A DNA stretch of 64,000 nucleotides from Coenobita brevimanus (Eukaryota; Arthropoda; Malacostraca; Decapoda; Coenobitidae): contig CM064653.1 in NCBI GenBank assembly GCA_032717465.1, forward strand, positions 37,113,603 to 37,177,602, given 5' to 3'. The position numbers were made by a program, and so were the translations under genes. Positions within the stretch are counted from its first letter, which is position 1. Each line of letters begins with the position of its first letter. This document shows, in pieces, positions 23,290-34,881 of the stretch. The notes under the pieces were generated by a model that was given only the letters and a program-made list of their open reading frames with translations, ran no database searches and was not told the origin of the DNA.

Positions 23290-23934
23290 ACATTGTACTG
23301 TTAGAGATTTCATTTTAGCAGAATTTTTTGTTTTAATGGACATAGTACCAGAAGAGTCTAACACTGATCCTCTTATTCCACAGTAAAGAATAGTTTGTCT
23401 CAGTGAAGTACCTAATGGCAAAAAAGAATTCCTGGCCGAAACGTACAAAAAGGGCAGATTTATGCTTGAAAGAGTAAGATATTGAAATAAATAAATGCCA
23501 GCATGTCTCAGGTGTTATGCTGAACTTTGGTAAACCTGGATACAAATGTTTATACCTCCTAAAGTAAAAGACATTACTAATGCTAGCCTTAACTAAAACA
23601 GCCGTTCTCAATAACATAGCCTACCACTAAACCAAACGTAACCAAACCAAATCTACATAGTGGACTAATCTAGACTACCATTGTACTCCATTGGACCCAA
23701 CCTGCTACTAAATGACAAATAATTATTTAACTGATTGACAGAAGTACAAGAAACAAGAATATGGCGGGGTTTACAAATTTGAATCGTACGTCTGGCAGTT
23801 TCAGTGAGATTCTCATATATCGTTATTCATAGGTGTATGTCTTGTTTGTGCTATTAATGACCAGTAATTATTTAACTGATAATTAGGAAGCAAAAAAAGT
23901 AGTATAAAGCAAGAATATATTGTTTTCTTGATAT
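23290..23934. other. Non-coding stretch, possible upstream region
   Basis: No gene recognised. A TATAAAG at 23903-23909 precedes the exon-like segment that follows. Confidence 0.35.
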
Positions 23935-24085
23935 TTTAATCATACGCCTGGCAGGTTGATGGTGCCGGGAGGCTGCGTGACGCTGCCGGCTGCCGGCAGC
24001 AGGCAGCACCAGGCACCAGCGTCCAGCAGCAGTCCTTTCTCTACTCTAGGGGTGGGAGGTTCAGTGTAGTGGCTCGCTTGTTAAG
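23935..24085 (+). other. Candidate 5' noncoding exon ending in a strong splice donor
   Basis: An abruptly GC-rich segment with CTGCCGGCTGCCGGCAGCAG ends in TTGTTAAG followed by GTAAGT (donor GT at 24086-24087), a strong U1-type match. A TATA-like TATAAAG lies about 30 bases before the putative start. No open frame from an ATG runs through it, so it would be 5' UTR. A downstream ATG at 24182 opens a short frame with an FCELC motif that stops after 24 codons. Only an RNA read could confirm it. Confidence 0.25.
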
Positions 24086-24460
24086 GTAAGTTTTCTAATT
24101 TTTCCCAGATTTACTATATTCTCGGGTGAAATACTAGTTGATGTAGAACTTTCTAATGTTACTGAGGCTAGAACTAAAGAGATGGAGGATAATATTGAGG
24201 TATTTTGTGAATTATGTGGCGTTACGTCTTCAAAAATAGCGATTGTTTACCTCTGAATTCAAACTTCGATTTTCAATTTTCTTCCATTAAACTTTTTTTT
24301 TTTTTTTTTTGAAGAGCACAGTTAGTCTAGAGATTAATTTTGGATGTATTTAACCCCTGTAGTTTGAAAAGGTATCTTCTAAGCTTGAATAAAGAAGCCA
24401 TTTTGATCGTGCTGAAATCGTCAATTGGATTTGCGTAGGGTCAGTAGCACTTAATTCTTA
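24086..24460. other. Non-coding stretch, nothing recognised
   Basis: T-rich, intron-like composition. No repeat or gene supported. Confidence 0.3.
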
Positions 24461-24711
24461 GGCCCTGTTCACACTAGGTGTTTTTAAATGCGGCGTCTAC
24501 CGCCAGGGAAACGCGGCGATAGATGCCGCGTTTCCCTGGCAGGAATAGTCAACCATATGAAAACCTCGAAATGCTGAACAAACTCGCAGTAGGAAGGGAA
24601 ATGTCGGATCACGCCGTTTGGACCAGAGGTTGAGAAAAACGCGCGGTTTCGTGTGTGACAGTCCAATACTTACCATTGTCTTTGCTGAAAACGGCTGGTG
24701 TGAACAGGGCC
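24461..24711. mobile_element. 251-bp Harbinger-type MITE with TTA target duplication
   Basis: Ends are GGCCCTGTTCACACTAG (24461) and, reverse complemented, GGCCCTGTTCACACCAG (from 24711), one mismatch in 17. Both sides carry TTA (24458-24460 and 24712-24714), the 3-bp TWA duplication typical of PIF/Harbinger transposition. Inside is a perfect 16-bp hairpin, GCCAGGGAAACGCGGC at 24502-24517 paired with 24525-24540 over a 7-base loop. No coding capacity. Confidence 0.82.
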
Positions 24712-25405
24712 TTAATATTCTTGTGCTGTTTTGTATCGTTTTAACTAGTAGTTTTATAATTTTAGTATTCTTTGCATATCCCAAAGAGTATATAATTATA
24801 GTGCGGAGTCAGTCGCAAAGGAAGACACAAGGAAGCCATATTCACCCTTTATGCCCAAGGAAGTGATTTTATTCTAGCCCTCTGTTGACAGTTGTAGATC
24901 TTTTTGTATATTATAGAGTTTGTGTTTTGCAAGGACTAATAATCTATTTTTTTTAAGTTGGCCATATTGAATTTGCATATTTTCTGGGAATGCATTTAAG
25001 GATTTTTATTTGCATTTTTTTTTTTTTTTTAAGATGGACGTTCTGATTAGCTTTTTTTTTTTTTTTTAGGTTGAACATTTAGATTTGCTTTTCTACAAAT
25101 GCCTTTTTTCAGATAGAGATATATTTTGCCCAATTGTCATTGTTATTTTGTTACTGATAACTCTAGAGTAACGAAGACAGCCAAAGAGGATGTACAAGTT
25201 AGCATTAATCTCTTCAGTATGAGGAAGTCGTGGATTTTTTTTTTTCTCAGCCACAAAATAGAAGAAAAAAAAATGTAAGACTTTACCTGTGGCATTTTCG
25301 TCAATTTTTTTTACTTCAAGGTTAGGTTAGGTCATCTTCGAGAGTAAAAGAAAACTTTGCAATGAAAATGCGGTATATTTTTACAATTTGCCAAGACACC
25401 CCCTA
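24712..25405. other. Non-coding stretch with poly(T) runs
   Basis: T runs near 25020 and 25050. TTAATCTCTTCAGTATGAGG at about 25205 resembles the dispersed MITE-end family. No gene. Confidence 0.35.
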
Positions 25406-25614
25406 GGTGGTGCAATATATTTTCCTGGTAGTTTTTGATGCGATTCGAATGTTTCTGACCTTCATTTTTGTCGGAAATACCTCATTTCCCCTCTTTTCCA
25501 ATCATGAACTTTGATTGGACAAGCAGTTGAAATCAAGCATTTTCCGATTAAAAAAAAAAGTAAAAAATAACTCAGATCGCATCAGAAACAACCAGAAAAA
25601 TATATTGCATCACC
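25406..25614. mobile_element. MITE-like inverted repeat, about 209 bp
   Basis: Left arm GGTGGTGCAATATATTTTCC then TGGTAGTTTTTGATGCGAT. The right arm reverse complemented reads GGTGATGCAATATATTTTTC then TGGTTGTTTCTGATGCGAT. About 38 bases pair with few mismatches around a non-coding AT-rich middle. The target duplication is unclear, so the superfamily is not assigned. Confidence 0.65.
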
Positions 25615-25819
25615 GGTTAACAGAACCGAACAGACCAAACCTAACCATACAGACCTATCTATCTATTTGCCAGGGACTGTACTTATAAAGCCTGCATCAT
25701 AGTTTGGTGAAAGTCAGAAATGTGAGACTTAAGGAGCAGTTCATCAGAACAAAGTCGAGACTTTGTTAGGTCGAAATCATAAGCATGAGATAGCATCTGC
25801 TATATGTTGCACTTGTTTT

Positions 25820-25849
25820 GAAAAAAAAAAAAAAAAAAAAAAAAAAAAC
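25820..25849. repeat. Poly(A) run
   Basis: About 30 A. No recognisable retroelement body adjoins it. Confidence 0.95.
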
Positions 25850-26029
25850 AGCAGAGAAAAGCAGTAACAAAAAATCTAAAATAAATACAATATTTTTCTC
25901 AGATGTTTTCAGCGAAAAGTCTGCTGATTAATGTCAAGTTTTAGGAATTATTTACCGCTTTGTTTCACTGTGGACGAGGACATGTTGCCTCACCGCACCA
26001 CCCTTTAAACAAACACCACCACCGCCACC

Positions 26030-26518
26030 AGCAGCATGGAGAACTCCAACAGTACGATAGAGAAACGCACAAGTAGTCGTCACCACTACAGAATTGCATT
26101 TTTCCAGTTGCAAGGTAACACAACATTAAAATAACTTTTATTTCTGGCGTGAGAGCCTTGTTCTTGCCATTGTCTTGTTAGGGTCCTCCACACCAGATCT
26201 GTCACGAAAATTATCCCTGCACGGTCCAAGCGGTATCTCTTTACCAGTTCTGCATCACTTAACTCTTTAAGCACATCTTTCCTGTCATGAGAACGTCTTG
26301 GTTGATGGTGGCGAATATATTGTTGTTTTGGTGTGGCAGCCATGTTTACTGTTATGATCGAATCATAAACCGCGTCCTAAGTGCTATACCAACGCAAGAG
26401 GTGTTTTTGGCTATGACTCAGGTTAGGTCGAACATAAGGAGTTATGACTCGCTCCTGTGAATTTAGGACAGTCTTTCGCCTTATGATGCAGTCTTAGTGT
26501 TTTATAAGTACGGGCCCT
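26030..26518 (-). pseudogene. PIF/Harbinger transposase, N-terminal relic with 5' end
   Basis: Minus-strand frame from the ATG at 26343 encodes a HARBI1-type N-terminus: LSDAELVKRYRLDRAGIIFV, TDLVWRTLTRQ. Near 26165 the frame shifts, and the family pattern continues in another frame as LTPEIKVILMLCYLATGKMQ and FCSGDD before decaying at about 26030. Harbinger transposases excise and insert DNA with a DDE nuclease; that catalytic part is absent. Upstream, the segment up to 26518 begins GGGCCCGTACTTATAAAACA on the minus strand, a plausible Harbinger terminal repeat, abutting the 3' end of RTE copy A. The element is dead and 3'-truncated. Confidence 0.7.
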
Positions 26519-29412
26519 GACGCTTCAATCCCATACGGGGTGGCCACAAACAAATCGCCTCCACGTCGCCCTGTCTCCCGCCATTTCACTGCCCTGCTCC
26601 TAACTTACACCCCCCTCTTTCATATACCTCTCCATCTCATCCTCGGCCTCCCTCTCCCTCTCCCCCCCTCCACCTCACACTCTCCTCGTCAGTTTCTCAC
26701 TCCATCCTCTCCACATGGCCAAACCACCTCGGTGTTCTTCTAATGCTTCCTATCACATCCACACCACAACGCTCCTTTATATCCTCATTTGTCAGCCTGT
26801 CCCTCCATGTGACTCCACAGGCCCCTCTCAAATAACTCATTTCCACTGATCTCACTCTTGACTTGTGTCCTTCCAACAACGTCCAAGCATCACTTCCATA
26901 CGTTAGAGTTGGTATCACAATACTGTACTGTCATATAGTAACTTTTTTACTTCCATGCTCACTTCCCTGTTTCTTATCACTGCTTTCAAGGAACCAGCAA
27001 CCTTTCTTCCTTGTTGTACCCTTTCATGCACTTCACCCTCCAAACTTCCATCCTTACTCATCACACCACCCAAATACTTAAACGTACTCACATTTTCCAT
27101 TTCCTTCCCATCCACCCTCACCGTACATTCACTGACTTCACCTCTCTCAAAGACTGTCACTTTACTCTTCCCTACATTCACCTTTAGATTCCGTTTCTTA
27201 CACATCCTCCCAAACTCATCCACCAAGCCTTGCAGCTCCCCTTCGTCTTCACTCAACAACACAGTATCATCTGCAAACAACAGTACAGGGAGTTTCCAAA
27301 CACTACCCTCTCTCACCAGGGCCACTCCAACATCCACTACCCTACCTTGTACCTCTTTTATTACCCCATCCATGTACAGATTGAACAACCATGGAGACAT
27401 GACACATCCCTGTTTCAACCCAACCTTCAAAGAGAAAAATTCACTCAGTTCACCATCCACACGCACTGCAGCCTTAGCACCATCATACATACTCTTCACA
27501 GCATTCAACAACTTCCCATCTACTCCATATATTCATAATACTTTCCACCATCCTTGTCTATCCACCCTGTCATATGCTTTCTCCAAATCCATGAAAGCCG
27601 CATACAACTTTCTCTAGAAACGTTTCCACTAAAGAACTGAGAATGAATATCAGATCTACACAACCTTTTCCCTTCCTAAAGCCCCCCCTGTTCTTCTCCA
27701 ACTAATTCCTCTGTTCTTTCCCTAACTCTGTCAATAAGTATCCTACCATACACTTTTTCTATTACACTAAGAAGACACTTCTTTTTCCCCTTTTCCTTTG
27801 TACAAGGGAATAATTATACCTGACTTCCAATCCTCCGGGACTCAACCTTCCTCCCAAGCCAATCTGCACATCTTCCACATCCACTCTACTACTAACTCTC
27901 CTCCATGCTTCAGCATTTCACCACACACTCCATCAGTTCCTGGGGCTTTCCCCAATTTAACTTTCTTCATTGCTTCCACAACTTCTATCCTACTGATTTC
28001 TTCCTGTCTTCTCACCTCCCTCCTTCTCCCAGCCATTCCCCAGCCACTTATGCTCGCATCACTTCCATCCTCTATGTTCAACAATTCCTTAAAATGTTCA
28101 TTCCATCTGCTCACTTTTTCTCCCTTCTCCACTAGTAATCTACCATTTTTATCTTTCACTCCCCTGCTAACTTCACTGCCACCCTGTCTTACTCTTTTCA
28201 CCTCTTTCCAGAATATTTTCTTACAGTCCCTCCACTTAACACTCAAATTCCTTCCAAATTCCTCATCCAATCTTCTTATTCTCTCTTACTAATCTTTACA
28301 CTTCTCTTCCATTCTACATATAACTCTCTCTTCCATCTCTCAACATTTTCCATGCCCCTATTTCTCATCCATTCATTCTATGCTTTCTACTTTTGTGCCA
28401 CAGCCTGTCTCACCTCTTCATTCCACCACGCTGTTCCTTGCACCCCCTTCCGTCTTCTCCTCACCCCACACACCACATCACATGCAGCACATATTTTTCC
28501 TGTGAATATCCTGCACACACCTTCCATGTCCCCCATCTGCTCTAATTCATATTTACCCAATCGTTCCTCCACTTCTCTCTTATATTCTGCCTTTTTCTCA
28601 TCTTCTTGTAACCTTTCCACTCTCCTTGCAAATACTCCTTCTTCCTGTCCTTCCCTTCTTCTGTTTCTCCATCTTGGGTGTTGATTCTGGCCACCACCAA
28701 GTAGTGGTCAGAAAGTCCACTCCCACAGCCTCTGTAAGCTCTTGCATCCATTACACATCTTCGCATCCTTTCATCCACACACACACACAATCAATCATTG
28801 CCTTCCTTTCATTCAATTCACCACCCACCCTTCTCATCACTTGCCATGTATGCCTGTGGATCATTTTATGCCTGAAGAGGTTATTGGCTATTACGAATCC
28901 CCTACCGGCACAAATGTCCACTAACGCACTGCCATTCTCATCTATCTCAGAAAGCACACCCCACTCACCAACTATTCCATCCACCCTCACATTCCCTACT
29001 TTACCATTCATGTCACTGATCAAAAACGCTCTCTCATTCCTTCCAAACTTTTCCATGCACACTTCCACATTTGTCCAGAACTCCTCTCTCTGCTTGCACG
29101 ATCTTGCATTGGCGCATACACACACACAATTGCCCACATTTGTATTCCAACTTTCAATCTTACCCACACAATCCTTGAGCCAACTGATCCATACTCCCTT
29201 ATGTTCTTCCATCTTTTACTCACAACAATACACACTCCTTGTTTTGCCCTCTCATTCTCACCTACTCCTGCACATATACCCCATCCATACTCCCATTCTC
29301 TCACACTCGCTCCTCTCCATTTAGTTTCAGTTACTCCACATACATCCACTTTCGCACCCTCAAGCGCCTGGACAATCTCTTTCTCCTTCACCTCATCATT
29401 CGCACCCCCAAC
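26519..29412 (-). mobile_element. RTE-type LINE, copy A
   Basis: Near full-length non-LTR element on the minus strand, from the first endonuclease residues (about 29410) to the conserved 3' end (CCATACGGGGTGGCC on plus near 26530). It lacks the 5' UTR seen in copy C and the (GATA)n tail seen in copies B and D. Single EN-RT polyprotein organisation, FADD active site and short 3' region fit the RTE clade. It lies between the Harbinger relic and the Merlin relic. Confidence 0.88.
26540..29391 (-). pseudogene. RTE endonuclease-reverse transcriptase (copy A), several frame breaks
   Basis: Endonuclease motifs in order: CGVTETKWRG with the catalytic Glu (about 29335), VCVYAP, LISDMNGKVG (about 29015), and GLSDHYLVVARI (about 28700). 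RT follows: GKAPGTDGVCGEMLKHGG (about 27930), LKQGCVMSPWLFNLYMDG (about 27400), and LLFADDTVLLS (about 27275) with the catalytic aspartates intact. Then come TFKYLGGVMSKDG and the C-terminal YGSDAWTLLEG, SYLRGACGVTWRDRLTNEDI and RWFGHVERME. The longest unbroken piece is 27511-26915. Frame changes occur between endonuclease segments, before the RT core, and near 26915. Motifs are well kept, so inactivation looks fairly recent. Confidence 0.88.
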
Positions 29413-29479
29413 CTAGGCAAACACCTAATGTAACCTCACCAAACCTAACCCTATCCTAGGGGAATGCTTAACCTAGAGA
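29413..29479. other. Short flank of RTE copy A
   Basis: CCTAACCCTATCCTAGG-like sequence. Nothing recognised. Confidence 0.3.
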
Positions 29480-30550
29480 TACGATGGTCCATGATGAGGG
29501 TCATCTGAGTCATCGTCTTCCAGGGCTAGGTCTAGTGGGATAGCGGCAACAGCACCAGGTCGTTCACGTGGCCGGTCTGACTGCGGTGGGTATAGTGCAG
29601 CTGCAGCAATGAGGAAGTGGTGTAGCATCTGCTCAGCGTTCGTGTAAAGAAAGATACAGTACCTTGAAAAGTACTGTTCAAAATAGTCCGTAGTCCAGGA
29701 TGCTTAGACCACTCCTTTATGTCATGGCACAGTCAATGGTCTGCGTATTGATGGTCGGGTGTCTGGGTCCACAAATACCTCCCTGTGGTTGATCACGCAA
29801 TGCATGTACTCTGCATCTGCCAACGGTCACTGTTAATGATGCTACCTGGCTGAATGAATTTTTTGATAATTGGTACAAGGGTTGCAGCACTCATATCAAG
29901 CACTTGATCCTATTTCACTAAAGGCACCAAGAAAAACTTTTTTCCGACCCTTTCAATCCCTCAGAAAAGCCACATGACCCTTAGGTTTCTCCCACGATCA
30001 TATTTTGCCCTCACAAAAAGTCTCGTTGATCTCGACAACAAGGCCAGGTCCCCCGATGGGTGGCTGGTTCTGTAGCCATGAAAGGGTCACTTCTGAGCAA
30101 AAGCTTTGCCAGTCCACACTCGTCTTTGTTAACCACTTTAAATGTGATAATAACGTCCAGAACTTCTGAATCCAGTGGTTTATGAACAGTATAATTTGCC
30201 AGGCAGGAAGGCATGTGTTGTCCAGAAAAGTTCCTTTGTAGTCAGAAACAAAAACTACACTAGACTTGTTTCTCGGTTTTTGTGTATGTTTTGTACTGAC
30301 CACAGTACCACTGATGTTTGTCTTTTCTAAATTTACACAGTTCCTGACAATCTGGACAATAAACTTCCAAAGGTAATACACCGTGTTTTCTAAAAAAAAA
30401 CTCAGTAGCCTCCTCAGGTTCTGAATGGAAACGCTTAATCACCCGTAAATAATCAATATCACACCCAGGAGACACAGCACAACTTTCTTCTTCAGAGGCC
30501 CTACCAAGAAGGATTTGAATTTTCTGTCCACAAGGAATCAAAGACTGCAT
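29480..30550 (-). pseudogene. Merlin (IS1595/ISXO2-like) transposase relic
   Basis: Minus-strand relic of a DDE transposase. The N-terminal zinc-ribbon part reads EVYCPDCQELCKFRKDKHQW (about 30420). After a frame change near 30290 come GTFLDNTCLPAWQIILFINH, VDWQSFCSEV and PPIGGPGLVVEINE. In this family that last block is normally VEIDE; here the first catalytic Asp codon has become AAC (minus strand, 30025-30027). Beyond a stop at 29998, degraded homology continues as GIERVGKKFFLVPL, LVPIIKKFIQPGSIINSDRW and FVDPDTRPSI (about 29760), fading near 29480. Clearly inactive. Merlin elements normally make 8-9 bp duplications; no ends were located. Confidence 0.75.
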
Positions 30551-31537
30551 TTCAAATTGATTGGTAGAATACCTAAAGTAGGCCTATGAGTGGGTGATAC
30601 AGACCTACTAGACACATGTGTAGTTGAAAGGAAGAGAAACACATACGAATGCATGCATTTTTTACACAGACTGGCAGAATGAAGATCCAAGATACGTACT
30701 TTTTCGAATTTTAACTTAAATTCTTTATCTCTAAAAAAATATCAGTTTCTGAAAGGGTTATGGGGTTCATTGTGATCCTTAGGGAATATATATACTGTTC
30801 GTTAATGATGCAAAAATTCCTGAACTGCGTATTGGCAACTTGTAAAGTAATACCGAAAATGCTATAGAAAAATGTCAGAATTGTCTAAAATATTGAAAAA
30901 AAAAAATTTGATCAAAATCTCATTTTTTGCCAAACTTTTTTTTTTTTTTTTTTTTTTTTTCCTCCCCAGTATACAGTATTATCCCACAACCAGGCCAAAT
31001 CTAACGAGATTTTAACCTTAGAGTAACATAAGAGCCAGAGAGGATATATAGTCTAAAGCCAGACTCCTTAACCTGAGGCATCCTGTCAGTGTGTATACAT
31101 GTTGCAACATTTTATCACGGTGACTCCCGATGACGTGTTTCCATGTTTTGCAATTGTGAGGTCTATCATTTGCACATTTTTCAAGTTTCACGAATGATTT
31201 TTGGTAGGCATATGTGGGAGACTTTCCTCTACCTGCCACCAGGGGCAACACTGCCTGGACCCGTGTTACACCCCTCCCCACACTCCATTTTCTCAGTTCA
31301 CCTGTTAGCAGTGACCTGGGCAGTAAAGTCATATCTCTCTATGGTCTCTCTGGCGATGAAATTCAAAGCGAAAGTGATTCTTGATGTGGAGGACTTATGT
31401 GGCGTTAGAGGAAGAAATGTGCAGAAGTGATGAGGTGGTAAGGTTGCCAAGGAAGGTGCGGTATGTTGATGTGTTTGGTGAGTGAAACAACATTTATATC
31501 ACATATATTATTGTGTGAAAACCAATATACTCTAGTC
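30551..31537. other. Non-coding stretch with poly(T)
   Basis: A T run at about 30938-30960. Open frames at 31018-31430 have no recognisable domain and overlap on both strands. Nothing supported. Confidence 0.35.
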
Positions 31538-31565
31538 TATATCTATCTATCTATTGCCAGACGCC

Positions 31566-34500
31566 TCAATTCCGTTCGGGGTGGCCACAAACATATCTCC
31601 TCCACGTCGCCCTGTCCCCTGCCATTTCACTGCCCTGCTCCCAACTCACACCCCCTTCTCTCATATACCTCTCCACCTCACTCACATACACTCTCTTTGT
31701 CAGTCTTTCACCCTCCATCCTCTCCACGTGGCCAAACCACCTCAGTGTATTCCCCCAAACACTTCCTATCACATCCACACCACAACGCTCCTTTATATCC
31801 TCATTTGTCAGCCTATCTCTCCATGTGACTCCACAGGCTCCTCTTAAATAACTCATTTCCACTACTCTCACTCTTGACTTGTGTCCTTCCAACAACGTCC
31901 AAGCTTCACTTCCATACGTTAGAGTTGGTATCCTAATATTGTCATGTAGTAACTTTTTCACTTCCATGCTCACTTCCCTGTTTCTTATCACAGCTTTCAA
32001 GGAACCAGCAACCTTTCTTCCCAGCTGTACCCTTTCAAGCACTTCACCCTCCAAACCTCCATCCTTACTCATCATACTACCCAAGTACTTAAATGTACTG
32101 TACTTACATTTTCCAGTTCCTCACCATTCAACCTCGCTGTACATTCACTGACTTCACCTCTTTCAAAGACCATCACTTTACCCTTCCCTACATTCACCTT
32201 TAGATTCCATTTCTTACACACTCACCCAAACTCATCCACCAAGCTTTGCAGCTCCCTTTCGTCTTCACTCAACAACACAGTATCATCTGCAAACAACAGT
32301 ACAGGGAGTTTCCAAACACTACCCTCTCTCACCAGGGCCACTCCAACATCCACTATGCTACCTTGTACCTCTTTTATTATCCCATCCATGTACAGATTGA
32401 ACAACTATGGAGACATGACACATCCCTGTTTCAACCCAACCTTCAAAGAGAAAAATTCACTCAGTTCACCATCCACTCGCACTGCAGCCTTAGCACCATC
32501 ATAGATACTTTTCACAGCATTCAACAGCTGTCCATCTACTCCATATATTATTTATACTTTCCACCATCCTTGTCTATCGACCCTGTCATATGCGTTCTCC
32601 AAATCCATGAAAGCCGCATACAACTTCTTTCCCTTCTCTAGAAACTTTCCACTGAAGATCTAAGAATGAACATCTGATCAACACAGCCTCTTCCCTTCCT
32701 AAAGCCTCCCTGTTCTTTTCCAACTAATTCCTCTGTACTTTCTTTAACCCCTTAAACGCGGATCGTCGCTTTTGCGACGGTCGGCCCAAAGGACAGAACG
32801 GCGGATCGGCGCGTTTGCGATTTGAGTTAATTTTGAATAACCGCGGGCAAGCAGGCTCCAGCTGGTATTGTCTATCAGTACCACCACCCTCTAGCTACAA
32901 CTAGCATACTTTACCTTTGTACTTCTGACCTCAGTTGTTGCCAAATATCGCGTTCCCCCCCCCCCCCCCCCCCACCACCACCACCACGGCCCGGCCAGCC
33001 TGGCTGTGATACATGGCAGCGCTCTGAGCGCTCAGAACTGTAAATCTGCGATCTCCTCTCACAAGCAGTTTATGCTACTAGGAAACGCTTGGTTCCCCAG
33101 TTGTAACACTAGCTTTTTTTCTCACGGTTTGCCCCTGTTTAGCATCAGTTTACTGCAGGCTTTCAAAGTGAGATTATGGCGAGTTCTAGCTCTTCCCAGT
33201 CAGTGCAAGCGGCCGACAGGAACGAGAATAAAGTGGCGGACGTAAGGCAGAATATAAAGCGCGCCGTGGTGATCTTTTGGGAAGTAATAGGATTGAAAAT
33301 AATGTAGTATACATGTTTTTAGCTGTGAAAATGGAATTGTTGGTTGAGTGACGGGAAGACCGCCACCACAGTGCATGTCGGCCGTACGCTCCGTTGATTT
33401 TAGCCTTATTTTCAGTGCTTATTGTACAAATACGGATTCCTAACTACCTTTACGTTGTAGTATAAAGTTTACTGTGACAGAATGAGGCTGTGGTAGAGGG
33501 GAAACCGGGTTGCTGGAGGTGTGAAAGTGAAGATTTGGTTACCCAACTTTGCAAGTCTCCACAAGTCCTTGGGTAGTCCACGAAGGCTCAACACCTGTCT
33601 CTGGAGAAAGCTGAATGTAAGTACTATCTGCCATACCAAGTATAATGTTCTAGGGTTAATCTCTGATTTTTGGCGAATATTTTCCTACAGGTACTCAGAC
33701 CGCGATACAACCCCGCCACTTGGGGGGGATCGACTGTACACAGCCACGTTTAAGGGGTTAACTCTATCAATAAGTATCCTACCATACACTTTTCCTATTA
33801 TACTAAGAAGATAAATACCACTATGATTACCACACACTTCTTTTTCTCTTTTTCCATTGTACAAGGAAATAATTATACCTGACTTCCAATCCTCCGGGAC
33901 TCAACCTTCCTCCCAGGCCAATCTGCACATCTTCCACATCCATTCTGCTACTATCTCTCCCCCATGCTTCAGCATTTCACCACACACTCCATCAATTCCT
34001 GGGGCTTTCCACAATTTAAATTTCTTCATTGCTTCCACAACTTCTATCCTACTGATTTCTTCCTGTCTTCTCATCTCCCTCCTTCTCCCAGTCATTCCCC
34101 AGCCACTTATACTTGCATTACTTCCATCCTCTTTGTTCAACAATTCCTTAAAGTGTTCTCTCCATCTGCTCGCTTTTTCTCCCTTCTCCACTAGTAATCT
34201 ATCATTTTTATCTTTCACTCTTCTGCTAACTTCACTGCCACCCTGTCTTACTCTCTTCACCTCTTTCCAGAACATTTTCTTACAGTCCCTCCACTTTACA
34301 CTCAAATTCCTTCCAAATTCCTCATCCACTCTCTTCTTACTCTCTCTTACTAATCTTTTCACCTCTCTTCCTTTCTACATATAACTCTCTCTCTTCCGCC
34401 TGTCAACTTTTTCCATGCCCCTATTTCTCACCCATTCATTGTATTTTTTCTTCTTTTGTGCCACAGCCTGTCTCACCTCTTCATTCCACCATGCTGTTCC

Positions 34501-34841
34501 TTGCACCCCCCTCCGTCTTCTCTTCATCCCACACACCACATCACATGCTGCACATATTTCTTCTGTGACTATCCTGCACACACCTTCCAAGTCCCCCATC
34601 TGCTCCAATTCATATTTGCCAAATCGTTCCTCCACTTCTCTCTTATATTCTGCCTTTTTGTCATCGTCTTGTAACATTTCCACTCTCCTTGCAAATACTC
34701 CTTCTTCCCATCCTTCCCTTCTTCTATTTCTCCATCTTATTTGGATCTTTATTCTGGCCACCACCAAGTAGTGGTCAGAAAGTCCACTCCCCCAACCTCT
34801 ATAAGCTCTTGCATCCATTACACATTTTCGCATCCTTTCAT

Positions 34842-34881
<40 letters not shown>

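Noticed and set aside
24182..24256. Zinc-finger-like FCELC start downstream of the candidate first exon
   Set aside because: Only 24 codons before a stop, with no donor site; probably chance.
26955..29324. Long plus-strand frames (for example 26955-27617 and 28626-29324)
   Set aside because: Antisense of RTE copy A, whose minus-strand frames carry all conserved motifs.
31018..31430. Overlapping frames on both strands
   Set aside because: No domain, no splice-supported structure, no coding bias that I can see.
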